From Sulfurospirillum sp. (GTDB lineage: Bacteria; Campylobacterota; Campylobacteria; Campylobacterales; Sulfurospirillaceae), in assembly GCA_016744795.1 (NCBI GenBank), contig JADGDR010000004.1, forward strand, positions 124,001-188,000: a stretch of DNA of 64,000 nt. The letters run 5' to 3'. The notes beneath the pieces are model-generated. The model worked only from the letters and a program-made list of their open reading frames with translations, ran no database searches and was not told where the DNA came from. This document shows positions 31,332 to 42,687 of this stretch, in pieces. Each line of letters starts with the position of its first letter. The first letter of the stretch is position 1. Both the position numbers and the translations under genes were made by a program.

Positions 31332-32312
31332 ATGTATGGAGTTGAAAATTTTTCGTTATGGTGTGATTTTGTTGAGAGAGACTTTTTAAAAGGTGAATTT
31401 AGAGAACTTTTAGGTAAAGAGGTTTTTAATGGGGCTACAAGTAATCCAGCCATTTTTAAATCGGCATTTTTAACATCTAAAGCATATCAAGAAGATAGAA
31501 AAAAGCTAAAAGATTTTGAATCAAAAACAGTATATGAAAAACTAGCAATAGAAGATATAAAAAGAGCGGCAATTGTTATGTCAGAACTCTATAAAAATGA
31601 TAATGATGGTTTTATATCTATTGAAGTTGATCCATTTTTAAGTGATGATGCTGAAGGTACTATTGAAGAAGGCAAAAGACTTTATAAGTCCATTGGTTTT
31701 GATAATGTAATGATAAAAGTACCTGCTACTAAAGCTGGATACGAAGCCATGGAAGAGCTTATGAGTGAAGGCATAAATGTAAATGCTACTCTTGTCTTTT
31801 CACCAGAGCAAGCAAAATGTTGTGCAGAGGCTTTCAAAAAAGCAACAAAACGACTTGATAAAAACTGTAAAATACCAAAAGGTGTTATAAGTGTATTTGT
31901 TAGTAGATTTGATAGCAAACTAGATGATAAATTAAAAGCACTCAATCTTCCTACTGCTAAAACAGGTATATATAATGCAATCAAAATTTATGATCTTATA
32001 GAGTCGTATAATTTACCGCATATAAGAACTTTATTTGCAAGTACTGGTGTAAAAAGTGCTGCATTAAAGTCAGATTATTATATTAAAGAGCTTCTATTTA
32101 AAAACTCTGTAAATACTGCACCTCTTGGAACTATAAAAGCTTTTTTAAGTTGTGAAAAAGTACAAGAGAAGCAATTAACAAAAGAGTATGTAGGCTTTTT
32201 TAATATGCTAGAGGACAATGACATAGATATGGAAGAAGTTTATAGTGAACTTCTTTTTGAAGGATTAGCATCATTTAAAGATGCATTTAAGCAGATACTT
32301 AAGGAGCTATAA
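31332..32312 (+). CDS. tal: Transaldolase
   Basis: GATSNPAIFKSAF, VMIKVPATKAGYEAMEELMSEGINVNATLVFS. Confidence 0.93.
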   Translation: MYGVENFSLWCDFVERDFLKGEFRELLGKEVFNGATSNPAIFKSAFLTSKAYQEDRKKLKDFESKTVYEKLAIEDIKRAAIVMSELYKNDNDGFISIEVDPFLSDDAEGTIEEGKRLYKSIGFDNVMIKVPATKAGYEAMEELMSEGINVNATLVFSPEQAKCCAEAFKKATKRLDKNCKIPKGVISVFVSRFDSKLDDKLKALNLPTAKTGIYNAIKIYDLIESYNLPHIRTLFASTGVKSAALKSDYYIKELLFKNSVNTAPLGTIKAFLSCEKVQEKQLTKEYVGFFNMLEDNDIDMEEVYSELLFEGLASFKDAFKQILKEL

Positions 32313-32313
32313 T

Positions 32314-33498
32314 ATGGCAGAAGATGTTAATGTAGAAGCTTTAACCTTTGAGATGACAAAAAGGCTTAGATTTTATTTAAGTAAATTAATAAAGCATGAG
32401 GGAAGTGACCTTCATATAAAAAGTGGAACGAACATAAGAGGTCGGATAAACGGTGAGATTGTTTCAATGTCAAAAGAGATTCTTACTTATGAAGATGGAT
32501 TGACATTAGCAAAGGAGCTTTTAAGAGGTCGATTCAATGAGTTAGTAGAAAAGAAAAATCTTGATTTTACTTTTAAACTTAATGATGAATATAGATTTCG
32601 TGTGAATTTATTTTTTCAAGTAGATGGAGTTTCTGGTGTTTTTCGTACAATTCCTATGACAATGCCAACAGTAGAGTCACTTAAACTTCCAGAAGTACTT
32701 AATAGTTTTTGTAATGTTTCACGCGGTTTAGTGCTTGTAACAGGACCTACTGGTAGTGGTAAAACAACCACATTGGCATCACTAATAAATCAGATAAATT
32801 TAACACAAAGAAAGCATATTATTACCATAGAAGATCCTGTGGAATTTGTATATAAAGATGCCTTGAGTATTGTAAATCAAAGAGCTGTAGGACAAGATGC
32901 AATCAGTTTTGGAGATTCTCTTAGAGCTGCTCTTCGTGAAGATCCAGATGTTATACTAGTTGGTGAAATGAGAGATTTAGAGACTATAGAAACTGCAATG
33001 CACGCAGCAGAAACTGGTCACTTAGTTTTATCAACCTTACATACAGTAGATGCCAAAGAGACTATAGGCCGTATTGTAGGAATGTTTCCTGGAAATGAAC
33101 AAAACAGAATAAAAATGTCACTATCTTCAGTTTTACAAGGCGTTGTTTCACAAAGACTTGTAAAAACAGTAGATGGGGGAAGAATTGCAGCAGTTGAAGT
33201 TCTAGTAAAAAATTCTAGAGTTGAAACTCTTATACTTGAAGGAAGAGATGGAGAGATCCCAGATGCATTAAGAGAAGGAAAAGATGTTTATAAATCTCAA
33301 ACATTTGATCAAGCCCTTTTAGACTTATATGCAGATGGAAAAATCTCAAAATCAGAAGCACTATCTTCTGCTACAAGTAAAAACGATTTACTTATGGCAT
33401 TAGATTTTTATGAAGCTGAGAAAAAAGTAGGCAAGGGAGAAGAGAAGACCTATATAGAAGAGGACAAAGATATTATAAGCTTAAAAAGTAAAACCTAA
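32314..33498 (+). CDS. pilT: PilT-type twitching motility / secretion ATPase
   Basis: [57 protein letters not shown]. Confidence 0.88.
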   Translation: MAEDVNVEALTFEMTKRLRFYLSKLIKHEGSDLHIKSGTNIRGRINGEIVSMSKEILTYEDGLTLAKELLRGRFNELVEKKNLDFTFKLNDEYRFRVNLFFQVDGVSGVFRTIPMTMPTVESLKLPEVLNSFCNVSRGLVLVTGPTGSGKTTTLASLINQINLTQRKHIITIEDPVEFVYKDALSIVNQRAVGQDAISFGDSLRAALREDPDVILVGEMRDLETIETAMHAAETGHLVLSTLHTVDAKETIGRIVGMFPGNEQNRIKMSLSSVLQGVVSQRLVKTVDGGRIAAVEVLVKNSRVETLILEGRDGEIPDALREGKDVYKSQTFDQALLDLYADGKISKSEALSSATSKNDLLMALDFYEAEKKVGKGEEKTYIEEDKDIISLKSKT

Positions 33499-33544
33499 GT
33501 TTGTTTTTAGTATACTTAGCCCTAAATTTTTAAAAAGGACAGAA

Positions 33545-34081
33545 ATGTTAGAAGGTATTATTAGAGAGAGTATTGACAAAAAAGCTACTAAAGCTTTAAG
33601 AAAAGATGGTTTTCTAATTGCTAACATATATGGAAAAGGCATTGAAAACATCAATGCTGCGTTTAAATCAAACGAATTCATAAAAGCAATGAAAAGCAAA
33701 ACATCATTATCGTTTCCAGTTAAAGTTGAAGGTACTGAATACAAAGTAATTATTCAAGAGTATCAAAAACACCCAGTAACAAGTATGCTTTTACATGTAG
33801 ATTTACGTGTAGTTTTAGATGGAGTACTTTCAAAGTACTTAATTCCAGTTAAAACAGAAGGAACTCCTGTTGGAGTTAAGAATAAAGGTATTCTTATTAA
33901 TTCTAAAAAGCGTCTTTTAATTAAATGTGCAGGTGAAAACTTACCAAACAACTTTACTCTTAATGTAGATAATTTAGATGTTGGTGATGCAATTTTAATC
34001 CGTGATATAGATGTTCCTGCAAATGTAACAATTATGGAAGAAGATAGAGTTGCAGTAACTGGAGTTATTAAAGCTAAGTAG
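33545..34081 (+). CDS. rplY: 50S ribosomal protein L25 (CTC-type)
   Basis: [35 protein letters not shown], upstream of pth. Confidence 0.92.
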   Translation: MLEGIIRESIDKKATKALRKDGFLIANIYGKGIENINAAFKSNEFIKAMKSKTSLSFPVKVEGTEYKVIIQEYQKHPVTSMLLHVDLRVVLDGVLSKYLIPVKTEGTPVGVKNKGILINSKKRLLIKCAGENLPNNFTLNVDNLDVGDAILIRDIDVPANVTIMEEDRVAVTGVIKAK

Positions 34082-34083
34082 TA

Positions 34084-34638
34084 ATGACTCTTATTGTAGG
34101 ACTTGGTAATCCAGATTCCAAATACAAAAACAACCGACATAATGTTGGTTTTATGGTCATTGACAAATTAGTCAATGACCATAATTGTACTCACATAAGT
34201 AAAGCCTCTTTTAGAGGAGAACTTTATAAATCAAAAGATATACTTTTTTTAAAACCTTGTACATATATGAATCTCTCAGGAGAGAGCGTAAGAGCCGTAA
34301 GTGATTATTATAAGCCTGAACGTATTATAGTCGTTCATGATGATTTAGATTTACCTTTTGGAACTTTACGTTTTAAATTAGGTGGAGGTCATGGAGGACA
34401 TAATGGATTACGTTCTATTGATAGCCATATTGGTAAAGAGTATATAAGAGTAAGAATTGGTATTGGTAAACCTGAACATAAAGGAGATGTAGCCAACTTT
34501 GTTTTGTCTGATTTCCCAAAATCACAAAATGAGCTTTTAAAAAGTATTTTAGATACAAGTTTTCAAGCAACTTATGGACTTATAAATGAAGAATTAAGTA
34601 CAATCTGTTCAAAATTCACATTAAAAGCATTAGGTTAG
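34084..34638 (+). CDS. pth: Peptidyl-tRNA hydrolase
   Basis: LIVGLGNPDSKYKNNRHNVGF, PCTYMNLSGESV, GGGHGGHNGLRSI. Confidence 0.97.
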   Translation: MTLIVGLGNPDSKYKNNRHNVGFMVIDKLVNDHNCTHISKASFRGELYKSKDILFLKPCTYMNLSGESVRAVSDYYKPERIIVVHDDLDLPFGTLRFKLGGGHGGHNGLRSIDSHIGKEYIRVRIGIGKPEHKGDVANFVLSDFPKSQNELLKSILDTSFQATYGLINEELSTICSKFTLKALG

Positions 34639-34642
34639 TTTT

Positions 34643-35704
34643 ATGAAGTTGTTTCAGCGTTATATTATATTTAATTATTTAAAAAACTTTTTTATTATAT
34701 TTCTATCATTAGAATTTTTTTATATAGGAATTGATGTTTTATCAAACTATACAAAATTTCCAGATTCAGCTAACTTGCAACTTCTTTATGTGGTTTTTAA
34801 AACACTTGATGCTGTAAACTACTCTGTTCCACTATCTATAGTATTTGCAATGATTGTAACAAAGTTTTCTATGATAAAATCTAATGAATTAGTTACGCTA
34901 TATGCAATAGGTATAACTAAAAAATCTGTAGTTAAACCTCTGTTTTTATCGGCTTTTAGTATTTCATTAATTTATATAAGCCTTAATTTTACATCTTTTG
35001 CTTATTCTTATGAATATAGTCGAAACTTGCTAAAATACAGTACAATTGCTACGAATTCAACAAGTTTATTTTTAAAAAATAATAACGAATATATATATTT
35101 TAAAAAACTTGATCCCATAAAAAAGCAGGCGAGTGGTATTAAAATTTTTAGAGTTAAAGATAACGATTTAACTAGAATTATATCTGCAAAAAGTGCTTAT
35201 TTTTATAATAATAGTTGGGTTTTAAAAGATGCAATAATAAAAACTAAACCAAAAGTTACATCAATAAATGATAAGGGATTTACACAGGTAAAACAAGATA
35301 TATATGTGACACTAAAAGATTTTAGACCAAAAATTATTGAAAATATTCACAAAGGTGAATACAATATGTCTATTATTGATACTGTAGATGCACTTAGTTT
35401 TTTTGCTTCACAAAATATTAATCTTGATCGTGTAAAAACACTGCTTTACTCACATCTTTTATTTCCACTTTTTGCCCCACTTTTAGTAGTGATTCTTTTT
35501 TATAATCTTCCTATTAGTAATAGGTTTTTTAATATGGCTTTTTTAAGTTTTGTTTTTATATTTACTACACTTTCAACTTGGGGAATTTTATTTATACTAA
35601 CTAAACTCTCTTCCACATCAGTTATTTTTCCTGAATTAGGTGTAATTTTACCCATAAGCATGCTAGCATTTTATGCCCTAAAGCTGTACTACAAAGAAAA
35701 TTAA
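34643..35704 (+). CDS. LptF/LptG-family LPS export permease (YjgP/YjgQ)
   Basis: N-terminal RYIIFNYLKNFFIIF, three C-terminal TM segments. Confidence 0.85.
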   Translation: MKLFQRYIIFNYLKNFFIIFLSLEFFYIGIDVLSNYTKFPDSANLQLLYVVFKTLDAVNYSVPLSIVFAMIVTKFSMIKSNELVTLYAIGITKKSVVKPLFLSAFSISLIYISLNFTSFAYSYEYSRNLLKYSTIATNSTSLFLKNNNEYIYFKKLDPIKKQASGIKIFRVKDNDLTRIISAKSAYFYNNSWVLKDAIIKTKPKVTSINDKGFTQVKQDIYVTLKDFRPKIIENIHKGEYNMSIIDTVDALSFFASQNINLDRVKTLLYSHLLFPLFAPLLVVILFYNLPISNRFFNMAFLSFVFIFTTLSTWGILFILTKLSSTSVIFPELGVILPISMLAFYALKLYYKEN

Positions 35705-35750
35705 TCTATATTTAGGTAAAATAAGTCTATTTTACAATTAGAGGTTAGTA

Positions 35751-36950
35751 ATGCAGTATAGAGAATTAGCAAATAAATATGGTACACCACTTTATGTGTA
35801 CGATTTTAATCATATAGAAAAACAGTTTATAAAACTAAAAGAGGCTTTTAAAGCTAGAAAATCTCTTGTCTGTTATGCTGTAAAAGCAAACTCAAATTTA
35901 TCAGTTTTAAAATACCTAAAAGAACTTGGTGCAGGATGTGATTGTGTCTCTATTGGTGAAGTTAAACGTGCTTTACATGTAGGTGTTCCAAAATACAAAA
36001 TAATTTTCTCTGGTGTTGGAAAAAGAGATGATGAGATAAGAGAAGCTCTAAAAGAAGACATTTTGATGATAAACCTAGAGAGTGAAGAAGAGATGGGAAG
36101 AGTAGAGTCTATTGCTAAAGAACTTGCTATTAAAGCAAGAATAAGCATAAGAGTCAATCCAAACATAGATGCAAAAACACATCCATATATTTCTACAGGA
36201 TTACATGACAATAAGTTTGGAGTCGATGTTAATAGTGCTAAAAGAATGTACATAAAAGCAAAAAACTCTGAAAATTTAGTTCCAGTAGGAATACATTTTC
36301 ATATAGGAAGCCAAATAACTGAACTTGAGCCATTTCGCGAAGCTGCAAAAGTGGTTTCAGATTTAGTAAGAAACTTACAATCTTTAAAAATAGATATAAA
36401 GTTTTTTGATGTTGGTGGTGGTGTTGGCATAAAATATGAAAATGAAGAGATTATAAATCTTTATGATTATTCACAAGCTATATTTGAAAATCTTACAGGG
36501 CTTGATGTAACGCTTACTTGTGAACCAGGAAGATTTTTGGTAGGAAATTGTGGAAATTTTTTAACAAAAGTGCTTTATGAAAAAAATAATGGTAAAAAAA
36601 GATTTGTTATAACAGATGGTGCTATGAATGACCTTGGTCGTCCAAGTCTATATGGTGCTTACCATGATATAGAAGTAATTGGAAGTCAAGGTAATGAAAG
36701 TAAAGCTGATGTAGTTGGACCTATTTGTGAAAGTACTGATTTTTTTGCCAAAGATAGAGTTTTACCATTAACCAAACATGATGATTTATTAGTTATTAAG
36801 AGTGCTGGGGCATATGGTTTTACAATGAGCAGTAACTATAATACAAGAGCAAGAGTAGCAGAAGTAGCTCTAAAAGATGGAAAAGATAAATTAATCCGTA
36901 GACGTGATAACTTTGAGGAGATGATACAAAATGAGAATGAATGTATTTAA
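35751..36950 (+). CDS. lysA: Diaminopimelate decarboxylase
   Basis: YAVKANSNLSVL, SIRVNPNIDAKTHPYISTGLHDNKFGV, GAYGFTMSSNYNTR. Confidence 0.97.
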   Translation: MQYRELANKYGTPLYVYDFNHIEKQFIKLKEAFKARKSLVCYAVKANSNLSVLKYLKELGAGCDCVSIGEVKRALHVGVPKYKIIFSGVGKRDDEIREALKEDILMINLESEEEMGRVESIAKELAIKARISIRVNPNIDAKTHPYISTGLHDNKFGVDVNSAKRMYIKAKNSENLVPVGIHFHIGSQITELEPFREAAKVVSDLVRNLQSLKIDIKFFDVGGGVGIKYENEEIINLYDYSQAIFENLTGLDVTLTCEPGRFLVGNCGNFLTKVLYEKNNGKKRFVITDGAMNDLGRPSLYGAYHDIEVIGSQGNESKADVVGPICESTDFFAKDRVLPLTKHDDLLVIKSAGAYGFTMSSNYNTRARVAEVALKDGKDKLIRRRDNFEEMIQNENECI

Positions 36951-37690
36951 TTGATGTTCAAGGAACACTTATAGATGATAAATTTAAATTACCTATAAGC
37001 GGAGCAGTCGAGTTTATAGAAAATCTAAACTCTACATGTACACCTTATGTTGTAGTGACAAATAATACTAAAAAACCAAGTATTGAATTTTATAGTTTTT
37101 TAAAAAACTTGGGTTTTAAAATTCCTGAATCTTCTTATCTTGACCCGTTTATGGTTCTTAAGAACTCTTTACATGTAAAGAGTGTTTGTTGTTTTGGACC
37201 AACTGAATTTACAGAGGTCATAGAGTCTTTGGGCTACAAAAATACAACCAAAAATCCAGAAGCAATTTTAGTAACTAGTAGTAAAGATTTTGATTCTGAT
37301 GATTTTGCAAGTATGATAGAGATGGTGATGGGTGGTGCAAAACTCATAGGCATGCATGCTACTAGTACTTATGCAAAAAATACAAGGCGTTATGCTGGGG
37401 TTGGAGCTATCATGAAAATGATTTCATATGCAACTGGTAGTAATTATAAAGTGATAGGAAAACCTAGTGAGGCTTTTTATAAAGAGGCATTAAACCTTTT
37501 ACATGTAGAGGATTTTACAACAGTTGAAATGATAAGTGATGATGCAGTAGGAGATTTAAAAGGTATCAAAGAGCTTGGAGCAAAGACAACCTTAGTCTTA
37601 AGTGGAAAGTGTAAAAGTGAAGAAGAAGCTTTACATGTAAAGGATTATATAGATAAGATTGTACCAGATATAGGATGCTTAAATGGATGA
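36941..37690 (+). CDS. HAD-IIA family (NagD-like) hydrolase
   Basis: LIDVQGTLIDD, VVVTNNTKKPS, VIGKPSEAFY, MISDDAVGDLKGIKELGAKTTLV. Confidence 0.85.
   Translation: MYLIDVQGTLIDDKFKLPISGAVEFIENLNSTCTPYVVVTNNTKKPSIEFYSFLKNLGFKIPESSYLDPFMVLKNSLHVKSVCCFGPTEFTEVIESLGYKNTTKNPEAILVTSSKDFDSDDFASMIEMVMGGAKLIGMHATSTYAKNTRRYAGVGAIMKMISYATGSNYKVIGKPSEAFYKEALNLLHVEDFTTVEMISDDAVGDLKGIKELGAKTTLVLSGKCKSEEEALHVKDYIDKIVPDIGCLNG
37164..37183. repeat. Iterated palindrome, longest copy (20 bp)
   Basis: ACTCTTTACATGTAAAGAGT perfect 20-bp palindrome in HAD hydrolase gene. Confidence 0.9.
37630..37641. repeat. Iterated palindrome TTTACATGTAAA
   Basis: Exact; 14-mer CTTTACATGTAAAG, HAD hydrolase gene. Confidence 0.9.
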
Positions 37691-38753
37691 ATTAGATGTA
37701 TTTAGAAAACAGATAGATGATTTGGATAATGAGATTTTAAAACTTTTAAATAAGAGAATGAAATCCGTTGAAGCTATAGGAATTGCAAAACAGACTAGTG
37801 GAACTTCTATATACAGACCTGAGCGTGAAAAAGAGATATTAGACCGTCTTAAAGTACTCAATACTGGAAAACTAAACTCTTCGGCAATAGATGCTATATT
37901 TTTAGAAGTTTTTGCAGTTAGTAGAAATTTAGAGATGCCTGAAAAAGTAGTATTTTTAGGACCAGATGGAAGTTATACTCATCAAGTTGCTGAGAGTCGT
38001 TTTGGTGCTATGGGAAGTTATATAGCACTAAATAGTGTGGAAGCTGTTTTTAATGTCCTTGATAAAGGTGAAGTAAAATATGGCGTTGTTCCTATAGAAA
38101 ACAATACAGAGGGTGCAGTTGGTATTACACTTGATTGTTTAGGTAAGTTCGATTCACTTATTGTTTCAGAAATATATATGGATATTCATCACTCTTTTGC
38201 TACAACTTGTGAAAGTCTAAAAGATATTAAAAAAATCTATTCTCATCCTCAAGGTTACAATCAGTGTAGAAAGTTTTTAGAAGAACATATGCTTTTAGAT
38301 ATTGAGTTTATCCCAACAAAATCAACAGCAGCTTCAGCAAAACTTGCATCAAAAGAGCCACATAGTGCTTCTATATGTTCTCATATAGCAGCAAAATTAT
38401 ACAATGTACCGATTCTTTTTGAAAAAATAGAAGATAACCTAGCAAATAGAACTCGTTTTTTGATATTGAGTGATTTTAAAAATAGAGCTGGAGTGCAAAA
38501 TAAAACTTCAATTCTTGCAAAAACACAAAATAGACCAGGAGGGCTTGTAAGTTTTCTTCAAAGTTTTGAAGATGAAAAAGTAAATATAACCAAAATAGAA
38601 TCTCGTCCAGTAAAACAAAGTGGATTTGAAGCAGTTTTTTACCTTGATTTTGAAGGTCATATAGATGATGAAAATGTTCAAAGAGTTTTAAACGCAAATA
38701 AGGGAATAAACGAAATCAAGTGGCTAGGAAGTTACGTAAAAGCAGGAGAATAG
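37683..38753 (+). CDS. pheA: Chorismate mutase / prephenate dehydratase
   Basis: N-terminal chorismate mutase helix; [14 protein letters not shown]-terminal ACT domain with ESRP. Confidence 0.95.
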   Translation: MDELDVFRKQIDDLDNEILKLLNKRMKSVEAIGIAKQTSGTSIYRPEREKEILDRLKVLNTGKLNSSAIDAIFLEVFAVSRNLEMPEKVVFLGPDGSYTHQVAESRFGAMGSYIALNSVEAVFNVLDKGEVKYGVVPIENNTEGAVGITLDCLGKFDSLIVSEIYMDIHHSFATTCESLKDIKKIYSHPQGYNQCRKFLEEHMLLDIEFIPTKSTAASAKLASKEPHSASICSHIAAKLYNVPILFEKIEDNLANRTRFLILSDFKNRAGVQNKTSILAKTQNRPGGLVSFLQSFEDEKVNITKIESRPVKQSGFEAVFYLDFEGHIDDENVQRVLNANKGINEIKWLGSYVKAGE

Positions 38754-38805
38754 GAACTCTATGCAAAGCATTAGCTTTGTTCAAAAAAAAGGAGAGATTA
38801 ATAAT

Positions 38806-39900
38806 ATGAAATTTAATTCAGTATTAGATAACCTAAAAATATATGAAGCAGGAAAACCAATAGAATTAGTTGTAAGAGAGTATGGCATAGATGCTAAAGA
38901 TATCATAAAACTTGCGAGTAATGAAAATCCAAGAGGGTGTAGCCCAAGAGTTGTTGAAGTTCTAAGAGATGAAGCACAAAAAGCAAATTTATATCCAGAT
39001 GATAGTATGTATGAACTAAAAGAGGGTTTAGCAAAAAGATTTGAAGTAAAAAGTGAAAATATCATAGTTGGAGCAGGAAGTGATCAAATCATATCGTTTG
39101 CACTTCAAGCAAAAGCGAATGAAAACACATCTATTTTAATGGCAAAAACAACGTTTGCTATGTATGAGATATATGGTAGACAAACAGGTACTAAGATATT
39201 AAAAACCAAGTCTCATATGCATAATTTAGATGAACTTTTAGAGATGTATAAAAATAATTCTGATATCTCAGTTTTGTTTTTATGTCTTCCTAATAACCCA
39301 TTAGGTGAATGTTTAGATACAAAAGATGTATATAATTTTCTAGAAAAAATAGATAAAAATACTTTAGTAGTAGTCGATGGAGCTTACCAAGAGTATGCAA
39401 AAGTAAAAGATAAAAATAAAAAAATAGATGTCCAAGATTTAATTGAAAGATTTTCTAATGTTCTATATCTTGGGACTTTTTCTAAAGCATATGGTCTTGG
39501 TGGAATGAGATGTGGATATGGTGTGGCAAATAGTGAAATTATAAAAGTTTTGCATAAGCTTCGCTCACCTTTTAATATAACAACACTCTCATTAAGAGCT
39601 GCTATAGAAGCACTTAAGGATGAAAAATTTGTTCAAACTTGTGTAAAAGAAAATTTTTCTGAGATGCTTCGTTATGAAGAGTTTGCATTACAAAATGGAT
39701 TTGATTTTATAGCAAGTTATACTAATTTCATTACTCTTAAGTATGATGGTAGTGAAAAATCATCAGATATTGCACAAAAGCTATTGAAAAAAGGTATAAT
39801 TGTAAGAGATTTAGGAGCATATGGCATGAATGCAATTCGAGTAACCATAGGTACTCCCACACAGAATAACAGATTTTTCCAAGTATATAAAAGTTTATAA
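38806..39900 (+). CDS. hisC: Histidinol-phosphate aminotransferase
   Basis: [31 protein letters not shown]; start moved to ATG 38806 after GGAGA. Confidence 0.95.
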   Translation: MKFNSVLDNLKIYEAGKPIELVVREYGIDAKDIIKLASNENPRGCSPRVVEVLRDEAQKANLYPDDSMYELKEGLAKRFEVKSENIIVGAGSDQIISFALQAKANENTSILMAKTTFAMYEIYGRQTGTKILKTKSHMHNLDELLEMYKNNSDISVLFLCLPNNPLGECLDTKDVYNFLEKIDKNTLVVVDGAYQEYAKVKDKNKKIDVQDLIERFSNVLYLGTFSKAYGLGGMRCGYGVANSEIIKVLHKLRSPFNITTLSLRAAIEALKDEKFVQTCVKENFSEMLRYEEFALQNGFDFIASYTNFITLKYDGSEKSSDIAQKLLKKGIIVRDLGAYGMNAIRVTIGTPTQNNRFFQVYKSL

Positions 39901-39908
39901 GGTTATAG

Positions 39909-41639
39909 ATGGATTTTAAAACGCTTTTAGATCAAATTGCGACACTTTTTCAAAACTTCACACTTAGACAGAGGATTGTAGCACTAATCTCAATTCTTTT
40001 GGTTGTTGGTTTTATTGTATTTTTACTACTTTTTAGAGCAAAAGATAGTATGGTAGGAAGTGGATACAGTATACTTTTTGACAAGACAAATGCAGGTGAT
40101 TCAGCACTTATTATTCAACAGCTAGAAAAAGATGGTGTTCCATATAAAGTTGTTAACGAAGGTACTATTGCTGTTCCTTCAAGTATGGTATATAAACAAA
40201 GAATTTCTATTGCAGCTCTTGGAATTCCAAAAGATAGTAAAGTTGGATTTGAAATATTTGATAAAAATGAGTTTGGAGCAACTGATTTTGAACAAAAAAT
40301 AAAATATTTAAGAGCTTTAGAGGGAGAACTTGCTCGTACTATTGAGGGACTTCAACCTATAGAAAATGCTAGTGTACATATAGCAATTCCAAAAGAGACA
40401 GTTTTTGCACAGACTAAGAGTCCTACAACAGCTTCCATAGTCCTATCTATGAGTAGAGGAATGAAACTCTCTTTGAAGCAGATAACAGGTATTAAAAATC
40501 TAGTTTCAGCATCAATCTCGAATTTGCTTCCTACTGATGTTTCTATAGTTGACCAAGATGGTATACCTTTAGGAGATGAAGATGGCGAGGCTTTTCAGGG
40601 TGAGTTAGTAAAATCTCAAATGAAATATAAAAAAGAGTTTGAAAGAGAAATAGAAAATAAAATAATTAATGTTTTAGCACCTGTAATAGGAGGAGTCGAT
40701 AAAGTTGTTGCAAAAGTAACAATTGATTTTGATTTTGCTAGGATAGATAGTGTTAGTGAAGTATATGACCCAAACTCAGTTCCAAGAAGCGAACAAACAG
40801 TAGAAGAGAAAAAAGAGGGAAATAGTCCTGAAGATGTTGGAGGAGTTCCTGGAGCAGTTAGTAACATTGGGCCAGTACAAGGATTAGAAAGTAATAAGAA
40901 AAAAGAGAAATATGAAAAAAGTTCTTCAACTGTAAACTATGAAATTTCTAAAAAAGTAACAAATACAAAAGGTGAATTTGCTACAATAAAAAGACTGAGT
41001 ACAGCAGTTGTTGTTGATGGTAATTATGATTTTGGTACAGATGAAGAAGGAAAAAGTACAGGAAAATTAAAATATATAGCACTTAGTGAATCTCAAATGA
41101 ATTCTATAAATGCAATTGTAAAACAGACAGTTGGATTTAATGAAAATAGAGGTGATGAAGTAACAGTAAGTAATTTCGAGTTTAAACCTCTTCAAAAAGA
41201 TGGCACAGTTGCTCCTACACAAAATATAATTGATAAAATTACATATTATAGCGCTCCTTTAATTCCAATCGTAAAATATCTTTTAGCAGGACTTTTACTA
41301 TTCTTCTTCTATAAAAAAGTTATAGAACCATTTAGTCTGAAGATGATTGAACACAATATTGAAGAGTATAGTGCTGAAGAGATGAAAGCAGAAGAAGATG
41401 ATGAAGATAGTGCTGAAGATACTTTAGAAAAGTTTAAAAAAGCTCGTAAAAAGGTTGAGGATCAACTCGGTTTTGGCGAGGAGTATAATGAAGATGAACT
41501 TAAGTATGATGTTTTATTAGAAAAATTAAAAAGTCTCTCAGATGATAAAAGTGAGGAGATAGCAGGATTGCTTCAAACTATGATAAGAAATGAGAGTGAG
41601 TATGACTTTCACGCTAAAAATACAGGGACAGCATCATGA
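39909..41639 (+). CDS. fliF: Flagellar MS-ring protein FliF
   Basis: GEGELART-like GELARTIEGL, SASVHIAIP-like, two TM segments, first gene of fliFGH. Confidence 0.96.
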   Translation: MDFKTLLDQIATLFQNFTLRQRIVALISILLVVGFIVFLLLFRAKDSMVGSGYSILFDKTNAGDSALIIQQLEKDGVPYKVVNEGTIAVPSSMVYKQRISIAALGIPKDSKVGFEIFDKNEFGATDFEQKIKYLRALEGELARTIEGLQPIENASVHIAIPKETVFAQTKSPTTASIVLSMSRGMKLSLKQITGIKNLVSASISNLLPTDVSIVDQDGIPLGDEDGEAFQGELVKSQMKYKKEFEREIENKIINVLAPVIGGVDKVVAKVTIDFDFARIDSVSEVYDPNSVPRSEQTVEEKKEGNSPEDVGGVPGAVSNIGPVQGLESNKKKEKYEKSSSTVNYEISKKVTNTKGEFATIKRLSTAVVVDGNYDFGTDEEGKSTGKLKYIALSESQMNSINAIVKQTVGFNENRGDEVTVSNFEFKPLQKDGTVAPTQNIIDKITYYSAPLIPIVKYLLAGLLLFFFYKKVIEPFSLKMIEHNIEEYSAEEMKAEEDDEDSAEDTLEKFKKARKKVEDQLGFGEEYNEDELKYDVLLEKLKSLSDDKSEEIAGLLQTMIRNESEYDFHAKNTGTAS

Positions 41640-42661
41640 AATTAACAGATGAGCAAAAAATTCAGTATGACGAATTAGGAATGACTGAAAAAGTTGCTAT
41701 TTTACTTATACAGTTAGGTGAAGATACAACAACAAATCTGTTTTCTCATATGGAGATTGATATTGTAACAGATATATCAAAGTATATTGCAACTGTAAAA
41801 AATATAGATAAAAGCGTAGCAAATGCAGTTTTAGAAGAGTTTTATGCAATTTTACAATCGAATCAATATATTAGAAGTGGTGGTATGGAATATGCAAAAG
41901 AGATACTTTATCGTACATTTGGTAGTGATGCAGCTCAGAAAATCATGGATAAACTTTCAAAAAGTATGGAAAATACCCAAAGTTTTGGTTATCTTTCACA
42001 GATTAAACCTCAACAATTAGCAGATTTTATTGTAACAGAGCATCCTCAAACAGTTGCACTTATACTTGCTCATATGGATCCTACAAGTGCGGCTGAAACC
42101 ATATCTTTCTTTCCAGATGAATTAAAGAGTGAAGTAACTATTCGTATGGCTAATCTTGGTGATATATCACCTTCAGTTGTTAAAAGAGTATCAGCAGTAC
42201 TTGAAAATAAATTAGAATCTCTTACTTCTTATAAAGTTGAAGTTGGTGGTCCACGAGCAGTTGCTGAAATACTTAATCGTCTTGGTCAAAAAGCTTCAAA
42301 ATCAACTATCGCTTATATTGAACAGACAGATGCAGAGCTTGCGACTACTATTAAAGAGATGATGTTTACTTTTGAAGATATTATGAAACTTGACTCTACA
42401 GCAATTCGTGAGATACTTAAAGTTGCAGATAAAAAAGACTTAATGGTAGCACTAAAAGGTGCAGCTGATGAGCTTCGTGATAAGTTCTTAGAAAATATGT
42501 CACAACGTGCACAAGATGCTTTCTTAGAAGAGATGGGTTTCTTAGGTGCTGTAAGAGTAAAAGATGTTGAAGAGACACAAAGAAGAATAGTGGACGAAGT
42601 ACAAAAACTAGCTGAACAAGGAGTAATCCAAGTTGGTGAAGCCGAAGAGATGATAGACTAA
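41636..42661 (+). CDS. fliG: Flagellar motor switch protein FliG
   Basis: EHPQTVALILAHM, EEM(F/M)TFEDIMKLD. Confidence 0.97.
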   Translation: MKLTDEQKIQYDELGMTEKVAILLIQLGEDTTTNLFSHMEIDIVTDISKYIATVKNIDKSVANAVLEEFYAILQSNQYIRSGGMEYAKEILYRTFGSDAAQKIMDKLSKSMENTQSFGYLSQIKPQQLADFIVTEHPQTVALILAHMDPTSAAETISFFPDELKSEVTIRMANLGDISPSVVKRVSAVLENKLESLTSYKVEVGGPRAVAEILNRLGQKASKSTIAYIEQTDAELATTIKEMMFTFEDIMKLDSTAIREILKVADKKDLMVALKGAADELRDKFLENMSQRAQDAFLEEMGFLGAVRVKDVEETQRRIVDEVQKLAEQGVIQVGEAEEMID

Positions 42662-42687
42662 TGATTTTTGCAAATGGGAGCAGTTAA

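Noticed and set aside
37164-37183. Could TTTACATGTAAA be parS (ParB/Spo0J site)?
   Set aside because: Superficially similar to TGTTTCACGTGAAACA but the core is ACATGT not CACGTG and it is far too frequent and dispersed for parS.
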